From contig NZ_VFSV01000010.1 of the NCBI RefSeq assembly GCF_007004065.1, forward strand, positions 1-64,000: a stretch of 64,000 bases of DNA. The letters run 5' to 3'. The notes beneath the pieces were generated by a model. That model did not search any database. It was not told the DNA's origin and worked only from the letters and a program-made list of their open reading frames with translations. This DNA is from Palleronia caenipelagi. GTDB lineage: Bacteria; Pseudomonadota; Alphaproteobacteria; Rhodobacterales; Rhodobacteraceae. Below are positions 28,975 through 39,423 of the stretch, piece by piece. Each line of letters begins with the position of its first letter. The first letter of the stretch is position 1. The position numbers were made by a program, and so were the translations under genes.

Positions 28975-29673
28975 ATGGCCACAATCACCACGGTCGGTTT
29001 CGACGCGGATGACACGCTCTGGCATAATGAACGTTTCTTCAAGATGACCGAGGCGCGGTTCGCCGAGCTGCTAGCCGATCACGCGGAGCAAGATCATCTG
29101 GCCGAGCGACTTCTGGAGGCGGAGCGCCGCAATGTCGGTCATTACGGGTTTGGCATCAAAGGCTTCATGCTGTCGATGATCGAGACTGCGCTCGACGTGA
29201 CGGGCGATCGGGTGCCGGCCGAAGTTGTGCGCGGGATCCTTGATGCAGGCCAGGAGATGCTGGCCCATCCTATCGAACTGCTCCCCCACGCGCGGGATGC
29301 CATCGAGGCCCTCCACGGTGATTACTGTCTGCTGCTGGTCACCAAGGGCGATCTCCTGGATCAGGAGCGGAAGCTGGCGCAATCGGGCTTGGGTGATTTG
29401 TTTGACGGGATCGAGATCGTCTCGGGCAAGCATCCTGAGACCTATACCCGGATTTTCAGCGATCACGGAGATGGCCCGGATTCGGGTCTCATGGCGGGCA
29501 ATTCCCTCGCATCGGACGTCCTGCCGATGATCGCAGCGGGCGGCTACGGTGTCTATGTGCCGCATGGCCAGATCTGGGCGCTCGAAGAGGCGAGACCACC
29601 TACGGGCGAGCCGCGCTATCATGAAATCGAGGATCTGGGGCAATTGCCGGGACTGGTTCGGGATCTGAAATAA
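28975..29673 (+). CDS. HAD-superfamily hydrolase
   Basis: A 232-residue haloacid-dehalogenase-fold phosphatase. Motif I is [11 protein letters not shown] with the nucleophile Asp near residue 10; motif II/III are VTKGD and the KHPETY segment; motif IV is [11 protein letters not shown], in which the usual GDS/GDN reads GNS with Asp a few residues later. A cap domain lies between motifs I and II. Ribosome site aagggggg is just before ATG 28975. Substrate unknown. Confidence 0.87.
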   Translation: MATITTVGFDADDTLWHNERFFKMTEARFAELLADHAEQDHLAERLLEAERRNVGHYGFGIKGFMLSMIETALDVTGDRVPAEVVRGILDAGQEMLAHPIELLPHARDAIEALHGDYCLLLVTKGDLLDQERKLAQSGLGDLFDGIEIVSGKHPETYTRIFSDHGDGPDSGLMAGNSLASDVLPMIAAGGYGVYVPHGQIWALEEARPPTGEPRYHEIEDLGQLPGLVRDLK

Positions 29674-29864
29674 GGTCATTTTGTGGCGCCAAACCTGATC
29701 TAGTGGCAGCCGCGCAGCATGGGACAACATCTTCCAATGGTTGAGCGCATCGAGAGAAAACAAGGTCTCGCGGGTATTTTCGCGACGTAAAATCCGTGTT
29801 AGCGTATTGCCGTAATGATCGACCACGAAGAGTCGGCAGGCAGAGGCAAAGAGGCAGGTTCACC

Positions 29865-31130
29865 GTGCGACATTTACGGCTTCACTCGCTTGTGCGAGCA
29901 ACATTGCTATTTTTCACGCTTGTTCTGAGCGCGGGGCTGGTCCACGCCGCCCCCTACGCGGCGATGGTGGTTGATGCGCGAAACGGTGAGGTATTGCATG
30001 CCCGCAATGCTGATACACGGCTTCACCCCGCATCTCTCACCAAGATGATGACGCTCTATGTGGCATTTGAAGCCATTGAGAACGGAGAGATTTCCCTGAA
30101 CACGCCAGTGCTGATCTCTCAGAATGCGGCCAGCGAGCCTCCTTCGAAGCTGGGACTGCGGGCCGGTCAGAAGATTGTGCTGCGGTATCTGATCCGGGCC
30201 GCCGCGGTAAAGTCTGCCAACGACGCGGCGACCGCGATCGGCGAAGCGGTTGCGGGATCCGAATCAGCTTTTACGGAGCGGATGAATCGGACAGCCCGGG
30301 CGCTGGGAATGCGGAAATCAACCTTCAGGAACGCGCACGGCTTGACCCAGGATGGTCACCTGTCCACCGCGCGCGATATGACGGTACTCGGACGGCATTT
30401 GTTCTACGACTACCCCGAGTATTACAACCTCTTCTCGCGGGAACGCACCGATGCTGGACTGAAGGAGGTGCGCAACACCAACCGTCGCCTGCTGTCAGAT
30501 TATCCCGGCGCCGATGGGATCAAGACCGGCTTTACCAATGCGGCGGGCTACAATCTCGTGGCCTCGGCTGAGCGTGGACGCAAGCGTGTGATCGCTACAG
30601 TGTTCGGCGGGAAATCCACCGCATCCCGCAACGCGCAGGTGGCGGAGCTGATGGATATGGGTTTCTCCCGCATGCGTGAGCGTGTTGCTGTGCGAAAGCC
30701 GTCGAAGCCCCGCTATCGTGGTGGTAGCGACCGTCGCCAGATCGAGATCGCGCAGTCGCGTCGTCCCCGCATGCGGCCGGAGCAAGTGGATAACCTTGCC
30801 AGTCAGATTGTTGCCGCAGTGGCCAGCGCGCAGTCCACCCGCAGCCGACCGACCCAGAACCTCGAAGTTGTCACCCGGATGGCGAGTTCCGGTGGTCGGA
30901 ACTGGGGGATCAATGTGGGACGATACACCACCCGGTACGAAGCGGAGCAGATCTTGCTGAAAACCGCTTTGACCGAGATCGGCACGCTGGATGAGGCGCT
31001 GCGCAAGGTCAGCTCCGGCTCGGCAGGGTGGGAAGCGAACTTCGTTGGTATGACACAGGAACGCGCGGCACTTGCGTGCCGCCGGCTGCAAGCCCGCTCC
31101 ATGCCTTGCACAACACTGGGACCGGGCTGA
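29865..31130 (+). CDS. D-alanyl-D-alanine carboxypeptidase with C-terminal SPOR-like domain
   Basis: A 421-residue penicillin-binding protein of the DacA/PBP5 class that trims peptidoglycan pentapeptides in the periplasm. Signal peptide about 1-28 (ends VHA). The three penicilloyl motifs are S57-L-T-K60, S117-A-N119 and K220-T-G222. After a basic linker, the C-terminal 75 residues (NWGINVGRYTTRYEAEQIL ... GMTQERAALACRRLQ) look like a SPOR peptidoglycan-binding domain, which would target it to the division site. GTG at 29865 was chosen because the signal peptide begins there; upstream Met codons in frame give a charged, non-signal leader. Confidence 0.92.
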   Translation: MRHLRLHSLVRATLLFFTLVLSAGLVHAAPYAAMVVDARNGEVLHARNADTRLHPASLTKMMTLYVAFEAIENGEISLNTPVLISQNAASEPPSKLGLRAGQKIVLRYLIRAAAVKSANDAATAIGEAVAGSESAFTERMNRTARALGMRKSTFRNAHGLTQDGHLSTARDMTVLGRHLFYDYPEYYNLFSRERTDAGLKEVRNTNRRLLSDYPGADGIKTGFTNAAGYNLVASAERGRKRVIATVFGGKSTASRNAQVAELMDMGFSRMRERVAVRKPSKPRYRGGSDRRQIEIAQSRRPRMRPEQVDNLASQIVAAVASAQSTRSRPTQNLEVVTRMASSGGRNWGINVGRYTTRYEAEQILLKTALTEIGTLDEALRKVSSGSAGWEANFVGMTQERAALACRRLQARSMPCTTLGPG

Positions 31131-31159
31131 GCGAACGTTCAATTGCTGGTGCGCTACAC

Positions 31160-31187
31160 AATGTCCGTCCCCGCCGGGGCGGACATT
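31160..31187. terminator. Hairpin between convergent dac-like gene and yejF
   Basis: AATGTCCG-T-CCCC, loop gcc, GGGGCGGACATT with one bulged base. It lies in the gap between two convergent genes and could terminate both. Confidence 0.6.
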
Positions 31188-31215
31188 CCTATTCATCTGA
31201 TCGCTTTGCCAGACT

Positions 31216-32823
31216 TTAAGCGGCGGAGCCGGCCCGCCCGCCGAACGCGGCGGTCATCAATTCGCGTGTATACTCGGTGCGGGGTGCATCGAAAATTTGA
31301 TCCACTGGACCCGATTCGATGATATCTCCCTTTTGCATCACGACCACCTTATGGCTCAGGGCGCGGACGACCTTCAGATCGTGGCTGATGAAGAGATAGG
31401 CGAGGCCGTAGCGCTTCTGCAGATCGCGCAGCAGTTTCACAATTTGCACCTGAACCGTCATATCGAGCGCCGAAGTCGGCTCATCAAGGACCACAAGTTT
31501 CGGCCGCAGGATCATGGCGCGGGCGATGGCGATGCGCTGACGTTGACCGCCGGAAAATTCGTGCGGGTAACGGTGTCGGGTGTCCGGGTCGAGCCCGACC
31601 TCCCGCATGATGCCCACGACCATCTGGCTCTTGTCCTCGCCCGGACGGGTGCCGTGAACGCCAACGCCCTCGGCGATGATCTCCTCAATGGTCATCCGGG
31701 GCGACAGAGAACCAAACGGGTCCTGGAACACGATTTGCATGTCGCTGCGCAGGGGCCTCAGCGCGCGGCCTTTGAGATCGTCAATCTGCTTGCCCATAAA
31801 GACGATCCGCCCCTCGGAGGAGATCAGCCGCATGATCGCCAGTGCGAGCGTCGTCTTTCCGGAACCTGATTCGCCCACGATCCCAAGGGTCTCGCCCGAC
31901 CGCACGGAGATATTCGCGTCGTTGACCGCCTTCACGTGGCCCACCGTCTTGCGCATTAAACCGCGCTGGATGGGGAACCAGATGCGCAGGCCTTCGGTCT
32001 CGGCGATGGTCTCCGCTCCGCTCGGCACGGGCTCGGGCATCCCCGTTGATTCGGCGGCGAGCAGCATCTGCGTGTAGGGGTGCTGCGGATTGTCGAAGAT
32101 CTCTGTGGTGCGGCCTTCCTCAACGATCTGTCCGTCTTTCATCACGCAGACCCGGTCGGCGATGCGCCGGACGATGCCGAGATCGTGGGTGATGAAGAGC
32201 ATGGACAGCCCCTCGCGCTCCTTCAGTTCCTGCAACAGCTCCAGGATCTGCGCCTGAATGGTCACGTCGAGGGCGGTGGTCGGCTCGTCCGCGATCAGCA
32301 GGTCCGGCTTATTCGCCAGTGCCATGGCGATCATCACCCTTTGCCGCTGACCGCCCGAAAGCTGGTGCGGATAGGCGCCGAGGCGGCTTTCGGGGTCGCG
32401 GATACCGACTTTGTTCAGCAGGTCGATGATTCGCCCGCGCGCCGCATCCCCGGCCACCCCCTGATGCAGCGCGAGGCTCTCGCCCAACTGCCGCTCGATG
32501 GTGTGGAGCGGGTTCAGGGAGGTCATCGGCTCCTGAAAGATGAACGAGATGTCGTTACCCCGAACCTTGCGCAGCATCTTCTCCGACGCGCCGACCATCT
32601 CCTGCCCTTCGTAATCGATCGAGCCGGTGATCCGGGCGGATGGCGGCAGCAGGCTGACCGTCGAGAGCGCCGTCACCGATTTGCCCGAACCCGATTCGCC
32701 AACCAGCGCCACGGTCTCGCCGCGCTTCACGTGAAAGGACACGTTGCGCACCGCATGGGTCTCGGCCCCGTCCTGACGAAAATGGACGTTGAGGTCGGAG
32801 AAAGAGAGGACGTGCTCGATCAT
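31216..32823 (-). CDS. yejF: Peptide ABC transporter, duplicated ATP-binding protein YejF
   Basis: A 535-residue protein with two fused ABC ATPase domains. Each has Walker A (GESGSGKSV and GESGSGKTT), a signature (LSGGQRQRV and FSGGQRQRI) and Walker B (LLIADEPTTALD and LVVLDEPTSALD). It powers oligopeptide import through YejB/YejE. It is the last gene of the yejABEF operon, 9 bases after yejE. Confidence 0.95.
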   Translation of the reverse strand: MIEHVLSFSDLNVHFRQDGAETHAVRNVSFHVKRGETVALVGESGSGKSVTALSTVSLLPPSARITGSIDYEGQEMVGASEKMLRKVRGNDISFIFQEPMTSLNPLHTIERQLGESLALHQGVAGDAARGRIIDLLNKVGIRDPESRLGAYPHQLSGGQRQRVMIAMALANKPDLLIADEPTTALDVTIQAQILELLQELKEREGLSMLFITHDLGIVRRIADRVCVMKDGQIVEEGRTTEIFDNPQHPYTQMLLAAESTGMPEPVPSGAETIAETEGLRIWFPIQRGLMRKTVGHVKAVNDANISVRSGETLGIVGESGSGKTTLALAIMRLISSEGRIVFMGKQIDDLKGRALRPLRSDMQIVFQDPFGSLSPRMTIEEIIAEGVGVHGTRPGEDKSQMVVGIMREVGLDPDTRHRYPHEFSGGQRQRIAIARAMILRPKLVVLDEPTSALDMTVQVQIVKLLRDLQKRYGLAYLFISHDLKVVRALSHKVVVMQKGDIIESGPVDQIFDAPRTEYTRELMTAAFGGRAGSAA

Positions 32824-32832
32824 GGACAGCCG

Positions 32833-34053
32833 TTACTGAAAGGTCTTGCGGGGATCAAACGCGTCGCGGACGCCTTCGAAGATGAACACCAGCAGCGACA
32901 GCATGATAGCGAAGGTGGTGAAGGCGGTAAAGGCGAGCCACGGCGCCTGAAGGTTCTGCTTGGCCTGCAAGGTCAGCTCCCCCAGTGACGGCGCCGAAGA
33001 GGGCAGGCCAAAGCCGAGGAAGTCGAGGCTGGCCAGTGTCGAGATCGTGCCCGTGATGATGAAGGGCAGCATGGTCACTGTGGCCACCATGGCGTTGGGC
33101 AGCATGTGGCGGAACATGATCTTCCATGTGGGCACACCCAAGGCGCGGGCGGCGCGGATATATTCGAAATTCCGCGCCCGCAGGAATTCCGCGCGCACGA
33201 CACCGACGAGGGCGGGCCAGCCAAAGAGGACGGTGACGAGCACAAGAAGCCAGAAACTTCGGCCCAGAATGGCGAAGAGGATGATGATCACGTAGAGTGA
33301 GGGTGTGGAGACCCAGATCTCGATGACGCGCTGGAAGATCAGGTCGGTCCAGCCGCCGAAAAAGCCCTGCACCGCGCCCGCGATGATGCCGATGATCGAT
33401 GTCAGTACCGTGACAATCAGCGTGAACAGGATCGACAGGCGAAAGCCGTAGATCACCCGGGCGCTCACATCCCGCGCCGTGTCGTCGGTGCCGAGCCAGT
33501 GCTGGGCATCGGGCGCTGAGGGGGCCGCGCCGTCGATATCGTTGATCGTGTTGTAGCTGTAGGGAATTGGTGGCCAGAGCAGCCAGCCGGCCTTGGCGCC
33601 CTCGGCCACGGCGCCCTCGGCGATCAGCTCTTCGGGCGTATCAAAGCACGCTTCCATACCGCCGGTCTTGATCAGGCATCGCACCTCGATATCACCATAG
33701 ACGGCTTCGGTGCGGAAATCGCCTCCGAATTCGGTCTCGGGATAGAAGTTGAAGACCGGCGTGTAATAGCTGCCGTCGTAGGAGACGAGGATCGGTTTAT
33801 CGTTGGCGAGGAACTCGGCAAAGAGCGACAGGCCGAACAGGATCGAAAACAGGATCAGCGACCAGAACGCGCGCCCGTTGCGCCGGAAATTCCGCCAGCG
33901 GCGCTGGTTCAGCGGGCTCAGGAATGGACGCCTGCGGCGCGGCGCGACCGGAGCAGGGGCATCCGCACCGGGCGCAGGCTGCGGCGCGGGGGTGTCGATG
34001 GCGGGCTGGGTCATGTGCAGCTCTGTGTGCTGGGTTGCGGGGGTGTCGGACAT
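32833..34053 (-). CDS. yejE: Peptide ABC transporter permease YejE
   Basis: A 406-residue inner-membrane permease. It has a Pro/Ala-rich cytoplasmic start, one helix (FWSLILFSILFGLSLFAEFLA), a long periplasmic loop and then five helices with the EAA-type loop ARALGVPTWKIMFRHMLPNA. The long first loop and C-terminal VFIFEGVRDAFDPRKTF are typical of YejE. It begins 3 bases after the yejB stop. Confidence 0.94.
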   Translation of the reverse strand: MSDTPATQHTELHMTQPAIDTPAPQPAPGADAPAPVAPRRRRPFLSPLNQRRWRNFRRNGRAFWSLILFSILFGLSLFAEFLANDKPILVSYDGSYYTPVFNFYPETEFGGDFRTEAVYGDIEVRCLIKTGGMEACFDTPEELIAEGAVAEGAKAGWLLWPPIPYSYNTINDIDGAAPSAPDAQHWLGTDDTARDVSARVIYGFRLSILFTLIVTVLTSIIGIIAGAVQGFFGGWTDLIFQRVIEIWVSTPSLYVIIILFAILGRSFWLLVLVTVLFGWPALVGVVRAEFLRARNFEYIRAARALGVPTWKIMFRHMLPNAMVATVTMLPFIITGTISTLASLDFLGFGLPSSAPSLGELTLQAKQNLQAPWLAFTAFTTFAIMLSLLVFIFEGVRDAFDPRKTFQ

Positions 34054-34055
34054 GC

Positions 34056-35129
34056 TCAGCCCTCCCGCGTGTCGAAGTCGATGCGCGGATCTACCAGCAC
34101 ATACATGAGATCCGACAGGATCCCGACCACGAGGCCGATCAGGCCGAAAAAGAACAGCGTGCCGAAAATCACCGGGTAATCCCGCGCCACCGCCGCCTCG
34201 AAGCCCAGCCGCCCGAGCCCGTCGAGAGAGAAGATCGTCTCGATGATTAGCGATCCGCCAAAGAACACACCTATGAAAACGCTCGGGAAACCGGCGATGA
34301 CGATCAGCATGGCGTTGCGGAACACGTGGCCGTAGAGAACCTTGCCTTCGCTCAGGCCCTTGGCCCGCGCGGTGACCACGTACTGCTTCTTAATCTCGTC
34401 GAGGAAGGAGTTCTTCGTCAGTAGGGTGAGTGTGGCGAAAGCCGAGATCGTCGAGGCCAGTACGGGCAGGGTGATGTGCCAGAAATAGTCGGCGATCTTG
34501 CCCAGAAGGCTCATGTTTTCCCAGCCATCCGAGGTTAGTCCCCGGAGCGGGAAGATCTGGAAATAGGAGCCTCCCGCGAACAGCACGAGGAGCAGGATCG
34601 CGAAGAGAAAGCCCGGGATCGCGTAGGCTACGATGATCAGCGCCGACGTCCATGTGTCAAAGCTCGACCCGTCACGGACTGCCTTGCGGATGCCCAACGG
34701 GATCGAGACCAGATAGGCGATCACCGTCGACCAGAGGCCGAGGGTGATGGAGACAGGGAGTTTCTCCCAGACCAGATCCAGCACGCCGATCGAGCGGAAA
34801 TAACTTTCGCCGAAATCGAACCGGATGTAGTTCCACATCATGTTCAGGAACCGCTCCAGCGGCGGTTTGTCAAAGCCGAATTCGCGCTCCAGCTCTTCGA
34901 TGAATTCCGGCGGCAGACCGCGCGCCCCCGCATATTCGCTGTCGCTGCTCTCGATCTCACCGCCGCCGCCGGCAATGCCTTCGAACACATCCCCGCCGCC
35001 TTCCATCCGGGCAATGATCTGCTCAATGGGACCGCCGGGGACGAATTGGGTGAGCGTGAAGTTCACGATCATGATCCCGATGAGAGTCGGTATGATCAGG
35101 AGCAAACGGCGAAGGATATAAGCGCCCAT
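34056..35129 (-). CDS. yejB: Peptide ABC transporter permease YejB
   Basis: A 357-residue permease with an N-terminal helix ([20 protein letters not shown]) and the FVPGGPIEQ motif of DppB/OppB-like permeases. The YejB-specific large loop contains a Gly/Glu-rich insert ([18 protein letters not shown]). The EAA loop is [20 protein letters not shown]. It forms the channel with YejE. Confidence 0.94.
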   Translation of the reverse strand: MGAYILRRLLLIIPTLIGIMIVNFTLTQFVPGGPIEQIIARMEGGGDVFEGIAGGGGEIESSDSEYAGARGLPPEFIEELEREFGFDKPPLERFLNMMWNYIRFDFGESYFRSIGVLDLVWEKLPVSITLGLWSTVIAYLVSIPLGIRKAVRDGSSFDTWTSALIIVAYAIPGFLFAILLLVLFAGGSYFQIFPLRGLTSDGWENMSLLGKIADYFWHITLPVLASTISAFATLTLLTKNSFLDEIKKQYVVTARAKGLSEGKVLYGHVFRNAMLIVIAGFPSVFIGVFFGGSLIIETIFSLDGLGRLGFEAAVARDYPVIFGTLFFFGLIGLVVGILSDLMYVLVDPRIDFDTREG

Positions 35130-35132
35130 GGA

Positions 35133-37052
35133 TCAGAGCGCCCCCTCAGATTTCAACCGCTCCGCCGCCTCGGCGTCGTACCACCAGAGATCGAACACCC
35201 CGGGATCGAGCGGCGGCAGCGGGTCGGGGTACCGGAACATGTCCCAGTAGGCCACGGTGTGAACGTCCTTGTACCACTGGGGAATCCAGAAATGGATCGA
35301 GCGCAGCACCCGGTCGAGCGCCCGGGCCCCGGTGGTCACATCCTCCAGCGTGTTCGCTTCGATCAGGTTGTCCACCAACCGGTCCACCGCCGGGTCCTGC
35401 AACGCCATCAGGTTGCGCGAGCTGTCCTCGGCGGTCGAGGAGTGGAACCACTGGCGCAGGGTGCTCGACGGCTCCCATTCCTGCGTCGGGCTGTGGGTGA
35501 TCAGATCCCAGTCAGCAGAGCGGCTGCGCTCGACATATTGCGAGCTGTCGACACGTTCGAGCTTTGCGTCCACACCGACCAGCCGCAGGTTCTCCACATA
35601 AGGGTTCACGATCCGGTCGAAGGCGGGGGAAGTCGTGAGGATCGTCATGGCCAGGGGCTGACCGTCTTTGGAGCGGAACTGCGCCCCTTCGGCGAAGGTC
35701 CAGCCAGCCTCTTCCAGCGACGCGGAGGCGGCGCGGAGGACCCGGCGAGACGGGGTGTTGCCCTCGGGATCATTGACCTGCGGAACCGCAGCCTCCTCAG
35801 AGAGGATGTCCTCGGGCAGCAGTCCTTCATCGACAAGCGGTTGCAGGAGAGCTATTTCATCCTCGCCGGGGGTCCCCGTCGCCATCAGGTCGGTATTTTG
35901 CCAGAATGAGACCGGACGGTCATACAAACCGTAAAACAGGGTGTCGTTGGACCATTCAAAGTTAAGCACATCCGCGATGGCCTGCCGGACCTGGACATCC
36001 TGCCACTTGTCCCGCCGCAGGTTGAAGATGAAGCCCTGCGCCTGCCCGATGGCGCCATCTGGGAGTTCGGTTTTGATCACCCAGCCCTTTGCCAGAGCGG
36101 GAAAGTCGTAGGAAGTCGCCCATTCCTTCGAGGAGTTCTCGCTGCGGAAGGTGTATTCGCCTGCCTTGAAGCCTTCGAGCGCGGCGGAGGCATCGGCGAA
36201 AACCTCGATCCCGATCTCATCGAAATTCCAGCGCCCGACATTGAGGGGGTGCTCAGCGCCCCACCAATCTGGGTTTTTCGTGTAGGTTACAGAACGCCCC
36301 ATATCGACCTCGCCCAGAACATACGGCCCGGTTCCCATGAAGGGACGCGATTGGCTCTCGTCGAGGCGCAGGCCGTTGGTCTCGAAATCTGTTTGGGAGA
36401 ATACGCTCGTACCACCGGCGAAGCTGATCCGGTCGCGGATCGGGGCTTCCTCAGTAAAGGTGAACTTGATCCGATGTGGGTCCAGCACCTCGACACTGTC
36501 GAAATAGCGGCTGAACGTGTTGCGGAATTCAGCAATGCCCTGTTCCAGAACCAGATTGACTGAGAACGCCAAATCTTCGGCAGTCATCGGTGTCCCGTCC
36601 GAAAAGGTCACATCGTCGCGCAGATTAAAGATCACCCAGGCGATATCCTCGGGGTACTCCATCGTTGTGCACAGATAGCAGTAGACCGAATAGGGATCGT
36701 CAGCGGTGCTCCTCAAGATAGTTTCCATCATCAGGCTGGAGGCGGTGAATTCCGCGACGCCTTTCCGGGTGAACGGATTAAAGCTGTCGAACACTGAGCT
36801 GGTCGAGGTCGAGAGCCGTCCGCCCTTGGAAGCATTGGGATTGACATAGTCGAGATGCGCGATGTCCGGACCATAGGCAGGCTCCGCGAGGTTGGAATAC
36901 GCGTGGGTTTCCGTCACGTCGGCGTCCTGCGCTTTGACCGCGCTGCCCGTCGCCAAAAGCGCTCCGAGGCCCAAAGCCGCCAGCCAAACCGGTCTAAGAT
37001 CCGGTCGTTGCCGGACGATAGCATGGGCGGGGGTGGTGCGGGCAGGCGTCAT
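35133..37052 (-). CDS. yejA: Peptide ABC transporter substrate-binding protein YejA
   Basis: A 639-residue family 5 extracellular solute-binding protein. An unusually long N-terminal leader (about residues 1-40) contains the signal peptide, ending VKA before QDADV. The body has the SBP_bac_5 fold (FNLRDDVTFSDGTPMTAEDLAFS). YejABEF imports peptides, including microcin C-like compounds in E. coli, and affects antimicrobial-peptide resistance in Brucella; here the role is inferred. It is the first gene of the operon, preceded by the cytochrome terminator. Confidence 0.93.
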   Translation of the reverse strand: MTPARTTPAHAIVRQRPDLRPVWLAALGLGALLATGSAVKAQDADVTETHAYSNLAEPAYGPDIAHLDYVNPNASKGGRLSTSTSSVFDSFNPFTRKGVAEFTASSLMMETILRSTADDPYSVYCYLCTTMEYPEDIAWVIFNLRDDVTFSDGTPMTAEDLAFSVNLVLEQGIAEFRNTFSRYFDSVEVLDPHRIKFTFTEEAPIRDRISFAGGTSVFSQTDFETNGLRLDESQSRPFMGTGPYVLGEVDMGRSVTYTKNPDWWGAEHPLNVGRWNFDEIGIEVFADASAALEGFKAGEYTFRSENSSKEWATSYDFPALAKGWVIKTELPDGAIGQAQGFIFNLRRDKWQDVQVRQAIADVLNFEWSNDTLFYGLYDRPVSFWQNTDLMATGTPGEDEIALLQPLVDEGLLPEDILSEEAAVPQVNDPEGNTPSRRVLRAASASLEEAGWTFAEGAQFRSKDGQPLAMTILTTSPAFDRIVNPYVENLRLVGVDAKLERVDSSQYVERSRSADWDLITHSPTQEWEPSSTLRQWFHSSTAEDSSRNLMALQDPAVDRLVDNLIEANTLEDVTTGARALDRVLRSIHFWIPQWYKDVHTVAYWDMFRYPDPLPPLDPGVFDLWWYDAEAAERLKSEGAL

Positions 37053-37135
37053 GGGCGTCTCCGTCGCGAAAATCGTTTACCATAGCTATGTGTCGAGGGG
37101 AGCGGGGTTCAAGCTGAAAAATCGTGAAGATCCGC

Positions 37136-37164
37136 AAACAAAAACGCCGACCCGAGGGCCGGCG
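37136..37164 (-). terminator. Rho-independent terminator after the cytochrome c gene
   Basis: On the minus strand cgccggcc, ctcg loop, ggtcggcg, then ttttt. The G-T wobble and the T-run only make sense in this direction, so it ends the cytochrome transcript before yejA. Confidence 0.88.
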
Positions 37165-37191
37165 CTTTGATTTATTTGTAACGAGGTTGGC

Positions 37192-37710
37192 TCACCCGCC
37201 AGTCGTCTCAAGATAGGAGATCAGGTTGGCGCGGTCTTCGACCTTGGCCAGACCGTTAAAGCTCATGCTCGTCCCGGGAGCATATTTCTTGGGGCTTTCA
37301 AGGAAGGCATTCAGCGCTTCGGGGGTCCAGGCGTCGTCGCCGGTCTCGGACAGGGCACCGGAATAGGCAAAGCCCCCAACTGAGGCCACCGCACGACCCA
37401 CCACACCGTTCAGGTGCGGGCCAGTTGCGTCGGTGCCGTCGAGGTTGTGGCAGGCGCGGCACTTGCCGAACACACGCTCGCCGGCGCCCGCATCAGCGGA
37501 GGCAAGAATCTCTTCGAACGGCACTTCGGCGGCTTCCTCGGTCTCTTCGCCACCCTCGACGGGGATGGTGTAGGCCTGATGGTGTTCGTCGCCGTGGCCT
37601 TCGTCGCCCACGTGGTAGATCAATTCCGCTGCCCAGCCGCCCAGCAGGAAGATCAGCAGGGTCCCGCAAAAGCCGCCGACGATCTTGGTCATCGTCATGG
37701 TATCGAACAT
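37192..37710 (-). CDS. Membrane-anchored cytochrome c (c552/CycM type)
   Basis: A 172-residue class I cytochrome c kept in the membrane by an N-terminal helix (about residues 9-32). An acidic/His-rich linker ([10 protein letters not shown] and EEGTEEAAE-like stretch) leads to the heme site C84-R-A-C-H88; Met149 (GTSMSF) is the sixth ligand. Such proteins carry electrons from the bc1 complex to terminal oxidases in alphaproteobacteria. Monocistronic, with its own terminator. Confidence 0.93.
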   Translation of the reverse strand: MFDTMTMTKIVGGFCGTLLIFLLGGWAAELIYHVGDEGHGDEHHQAYTIPVEGGEETEEAAEVPFEEILASADAGAGERVFGKCRACHNLDGTDATGPHLNGVVGRAVASVGGFAYSGALSETGDDAWTPEALNAFLESPKKYAPGTSMSFNGLAKVEDRANLISYLETTGG

Positions 37711-37801
37711 CGGATCATCTCACTTCAGCAAAAGGTCATGCGCTGTCTATCCGCAACTGCCCTCCGGGTTCAAGCAGGATGGGTTGGGAGTTTTGTCGCA
37801 A

Positions 37802-38716
37802 TCATCCGTGAGGGTGCGCTTTGCCGTAAACCTGCAACAGACGCGCCTCGTCCACGGCTGTGTAGGCCTGAGTTGTGGAGAGAGAGGCATGGCCCAGCAA
37901 ATCCTGAATGGCCCGCAGATCCCCGCCCGCCGCCAGCAGGTGAGTCGCGAAGGAATGGCGCAGGGCGTGGGGTGTGGCAGAGGCGGGCAGGCCAAGGCTG
38001 TGACGCGCCCGCTCCATTGCCTTGGCGATAAGGCGTGGGTTGAGCGGCCCGCCCCGCACTCCTCGAAACAGGGCTGTGCCGGGGGTGAGGTCGTGGGGGC
38101 AGGCCGCGCAGTAGGCCTCGACCGCCTGCCGGGCGGCTGGCAGGACCGGGACCAGTCGTTCCTTGCCGCCCTTGCCCCGGATCACCAGCGTATCGGGTAG
38201 CGGGGCCTGACCTGCGTCCAGTCCCAATGCCTCGGAAATCCGCAGCCCGCAGCCCCACAGGAGCGTCATCACCGCCGCGTCCCGGAACGCCACCCAGCCG
38301 GTGGGCTCCAGTTCCGCAGCGGCCTCGATCAGCGCGCGGGAGCCCTCGACCGAGACCGGGCGGGGTAGCTTGCGGGTAAATTTGGGTGCTTTGGCCGAGA
38401 GGATTGGCGTCACATCTATGTCTTCACGCTCGGCAAACCAGCCCGCAAAGTTGCGCACGGCGGAGAGCTTGCGGGCCAGCGACCGCGCCGAAAGGCCTTC
38501 GGCCCGCTCCCGCGCCATCCACGCGCGCATATCGCGGATGCCGATGGCGGAAATCAGCGCGGTTCCGGTGGCTTCGCCCAGATGACCGGACTGGAACGCG
38601 AGAAAGCACCGCACATCCGCGCCGTAGGCCTCCAGAGTCGCTGCGGCCACGTTATCGACGCCGCGCAGGTGGGTCAGCCAGCCTTCGAGCGCATCAGCGA
38701 GGCCGGGGGAGATCAT
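37802..38716 (-). CDS. xerC: Tyrosine recombinase XerC
   Basis: A 304-residue site-specific recombinase that resolves chromosome dimers at dif with XerD. The catalytic set is R159 (LRISEAL), H250 and R253 (HALRHSFATHLL), H276 (LLGHASL) and the nucleophile Y285 (TTQAYTAV). The start at 38716 overlaps the stop of the DUF484 gene, so upstream in-frame codons are not used. The DUF484-xerC pairing is conserved in proteobacteria. Confidence 0.94.
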   Translation of the reverse strand: MISPGLADALEGWLTHLRGVDNVAAATLEAYGADVRCFLAFQSGHLGEATGTALISAIGIRDMRAWMARERAEGLSARSLARKLSAVRNFAGWFAEREDIDVTPILSAKAPKFTRKLPRPVSVEGSRALIEAAAELEPTGWVAFRDAAVMTLLWGCGLRISEALGLDAGQAPLPDTLVIRGKGGKERLVPVLPAARQAVEAYCAACPHDLTPGTALFRGVRGGPLNPRLIAKAMERARHSLGLPASATPHALRHSFATHLLAAGGDLRAIQDLLGHASLSTTQAYTAVDEARLLQVYGKAHPHG

Positions 38717-39423
38717 GCCAGATGCCGTCTCAGTGTCCGCTCGATTACACCGGCAAAGAAGGTCAGCAGATCGTGACCTTGTCCGGCCGCGAATTGTTGG
38801 GGATCGCGGGAGCCCAGGACCAGCAGCCCCGGCATCCGGCCTTCGCCCAGATCGAGCATCAGACAAGCCTCAGAACGAATCTCTTCGGCTGCGGCGCCGT
38901 GCACCGGCGCAAAGCCGCGCGGCACCTGCCGGAGTGTGACGTCGCGCGCGACACCACCTGCGCTGGTGCCGGCATAGTTGGCAGCGAAGCCCTCCTCGAC
39001 AAAAGCAAGGATGTCTTCAAGATCACCCAGCGTGGCACTGTCCCGGTCGCCCTTGGTCTCCAGCATCAGCAAGATCGAATCGACCCGTAACGTGTCCGCA
39101 ACCGGCCCCGCGAGCGTGCGAAGCGTGTCACCGAAGCTCACCTGATCCAGCAGGGCGAGGATGGCGCGGTTCACCAACGTCGTTCCCGAGAGGTTGTCAT
39201 AGGCGGCGGCGATGACCTGACGGTGGGTCTCCTCCAGCCGGTCGAGCCGGGTTTCGAGACGATCCATGGCGACGGCGCGCATGTCGACCACATTTCCGCC
39301 ACGCGCGGCGTCGGCGGCTTCGACGAGGGCGCGCATCAGTTCGGGGTCGTTCAGAAGGGGTTCGGGCTCGGACAGGAGCCGTTCCCGCACGGACGGATCC
39401 GAGAGGGGGTGCAAAGAGGACAT
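38713..39423 (-). CDS. DUF484 family protein
   Basis: A 236-residue protein of the DUF484 family, which has a GAF-like fold and usually precedes xerC. The opening DPSVRERLLSEPEPLLNDPELMRAL, the VDMRAVAMDRLETRLDRLEETHRQVI helix and the GLLVLGSRDPQQF C-terminal part are typical. Function is not established. Overlaps xerC by 4 bases (ATGA), so the two are likely translated together. Confidence 0.9.
   Translation of the reverse strand: MSSLHPLSDPSVRERLLSEPEPLLNDPELMRALVEAADAARGGNVVDMRAVAMDRLETRLDRLEETHRQVIAAAYDNLSGTTLVNRAILALLDQVSFGDTLRTLAGPVADTLRVDSILLMLETKGDRDSATLGDLEDILAFVEEGFAANYAGTSAGGVARDVTLRQVPRGFAPVHGAAAEEIRSEACLMLDLGEGRMPGLLVLGSRDPQQFAAGQGHDLLTFFAGVIERTLRRHLA

Noticed and set aside
37802-38716. 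Mobile-element integrase reading of the tyrosine recombinase
   Set aside because: Length, motif layout and coupling to DUF484 identify the housekeeping XerC; no attachment site or cargo is next to it.
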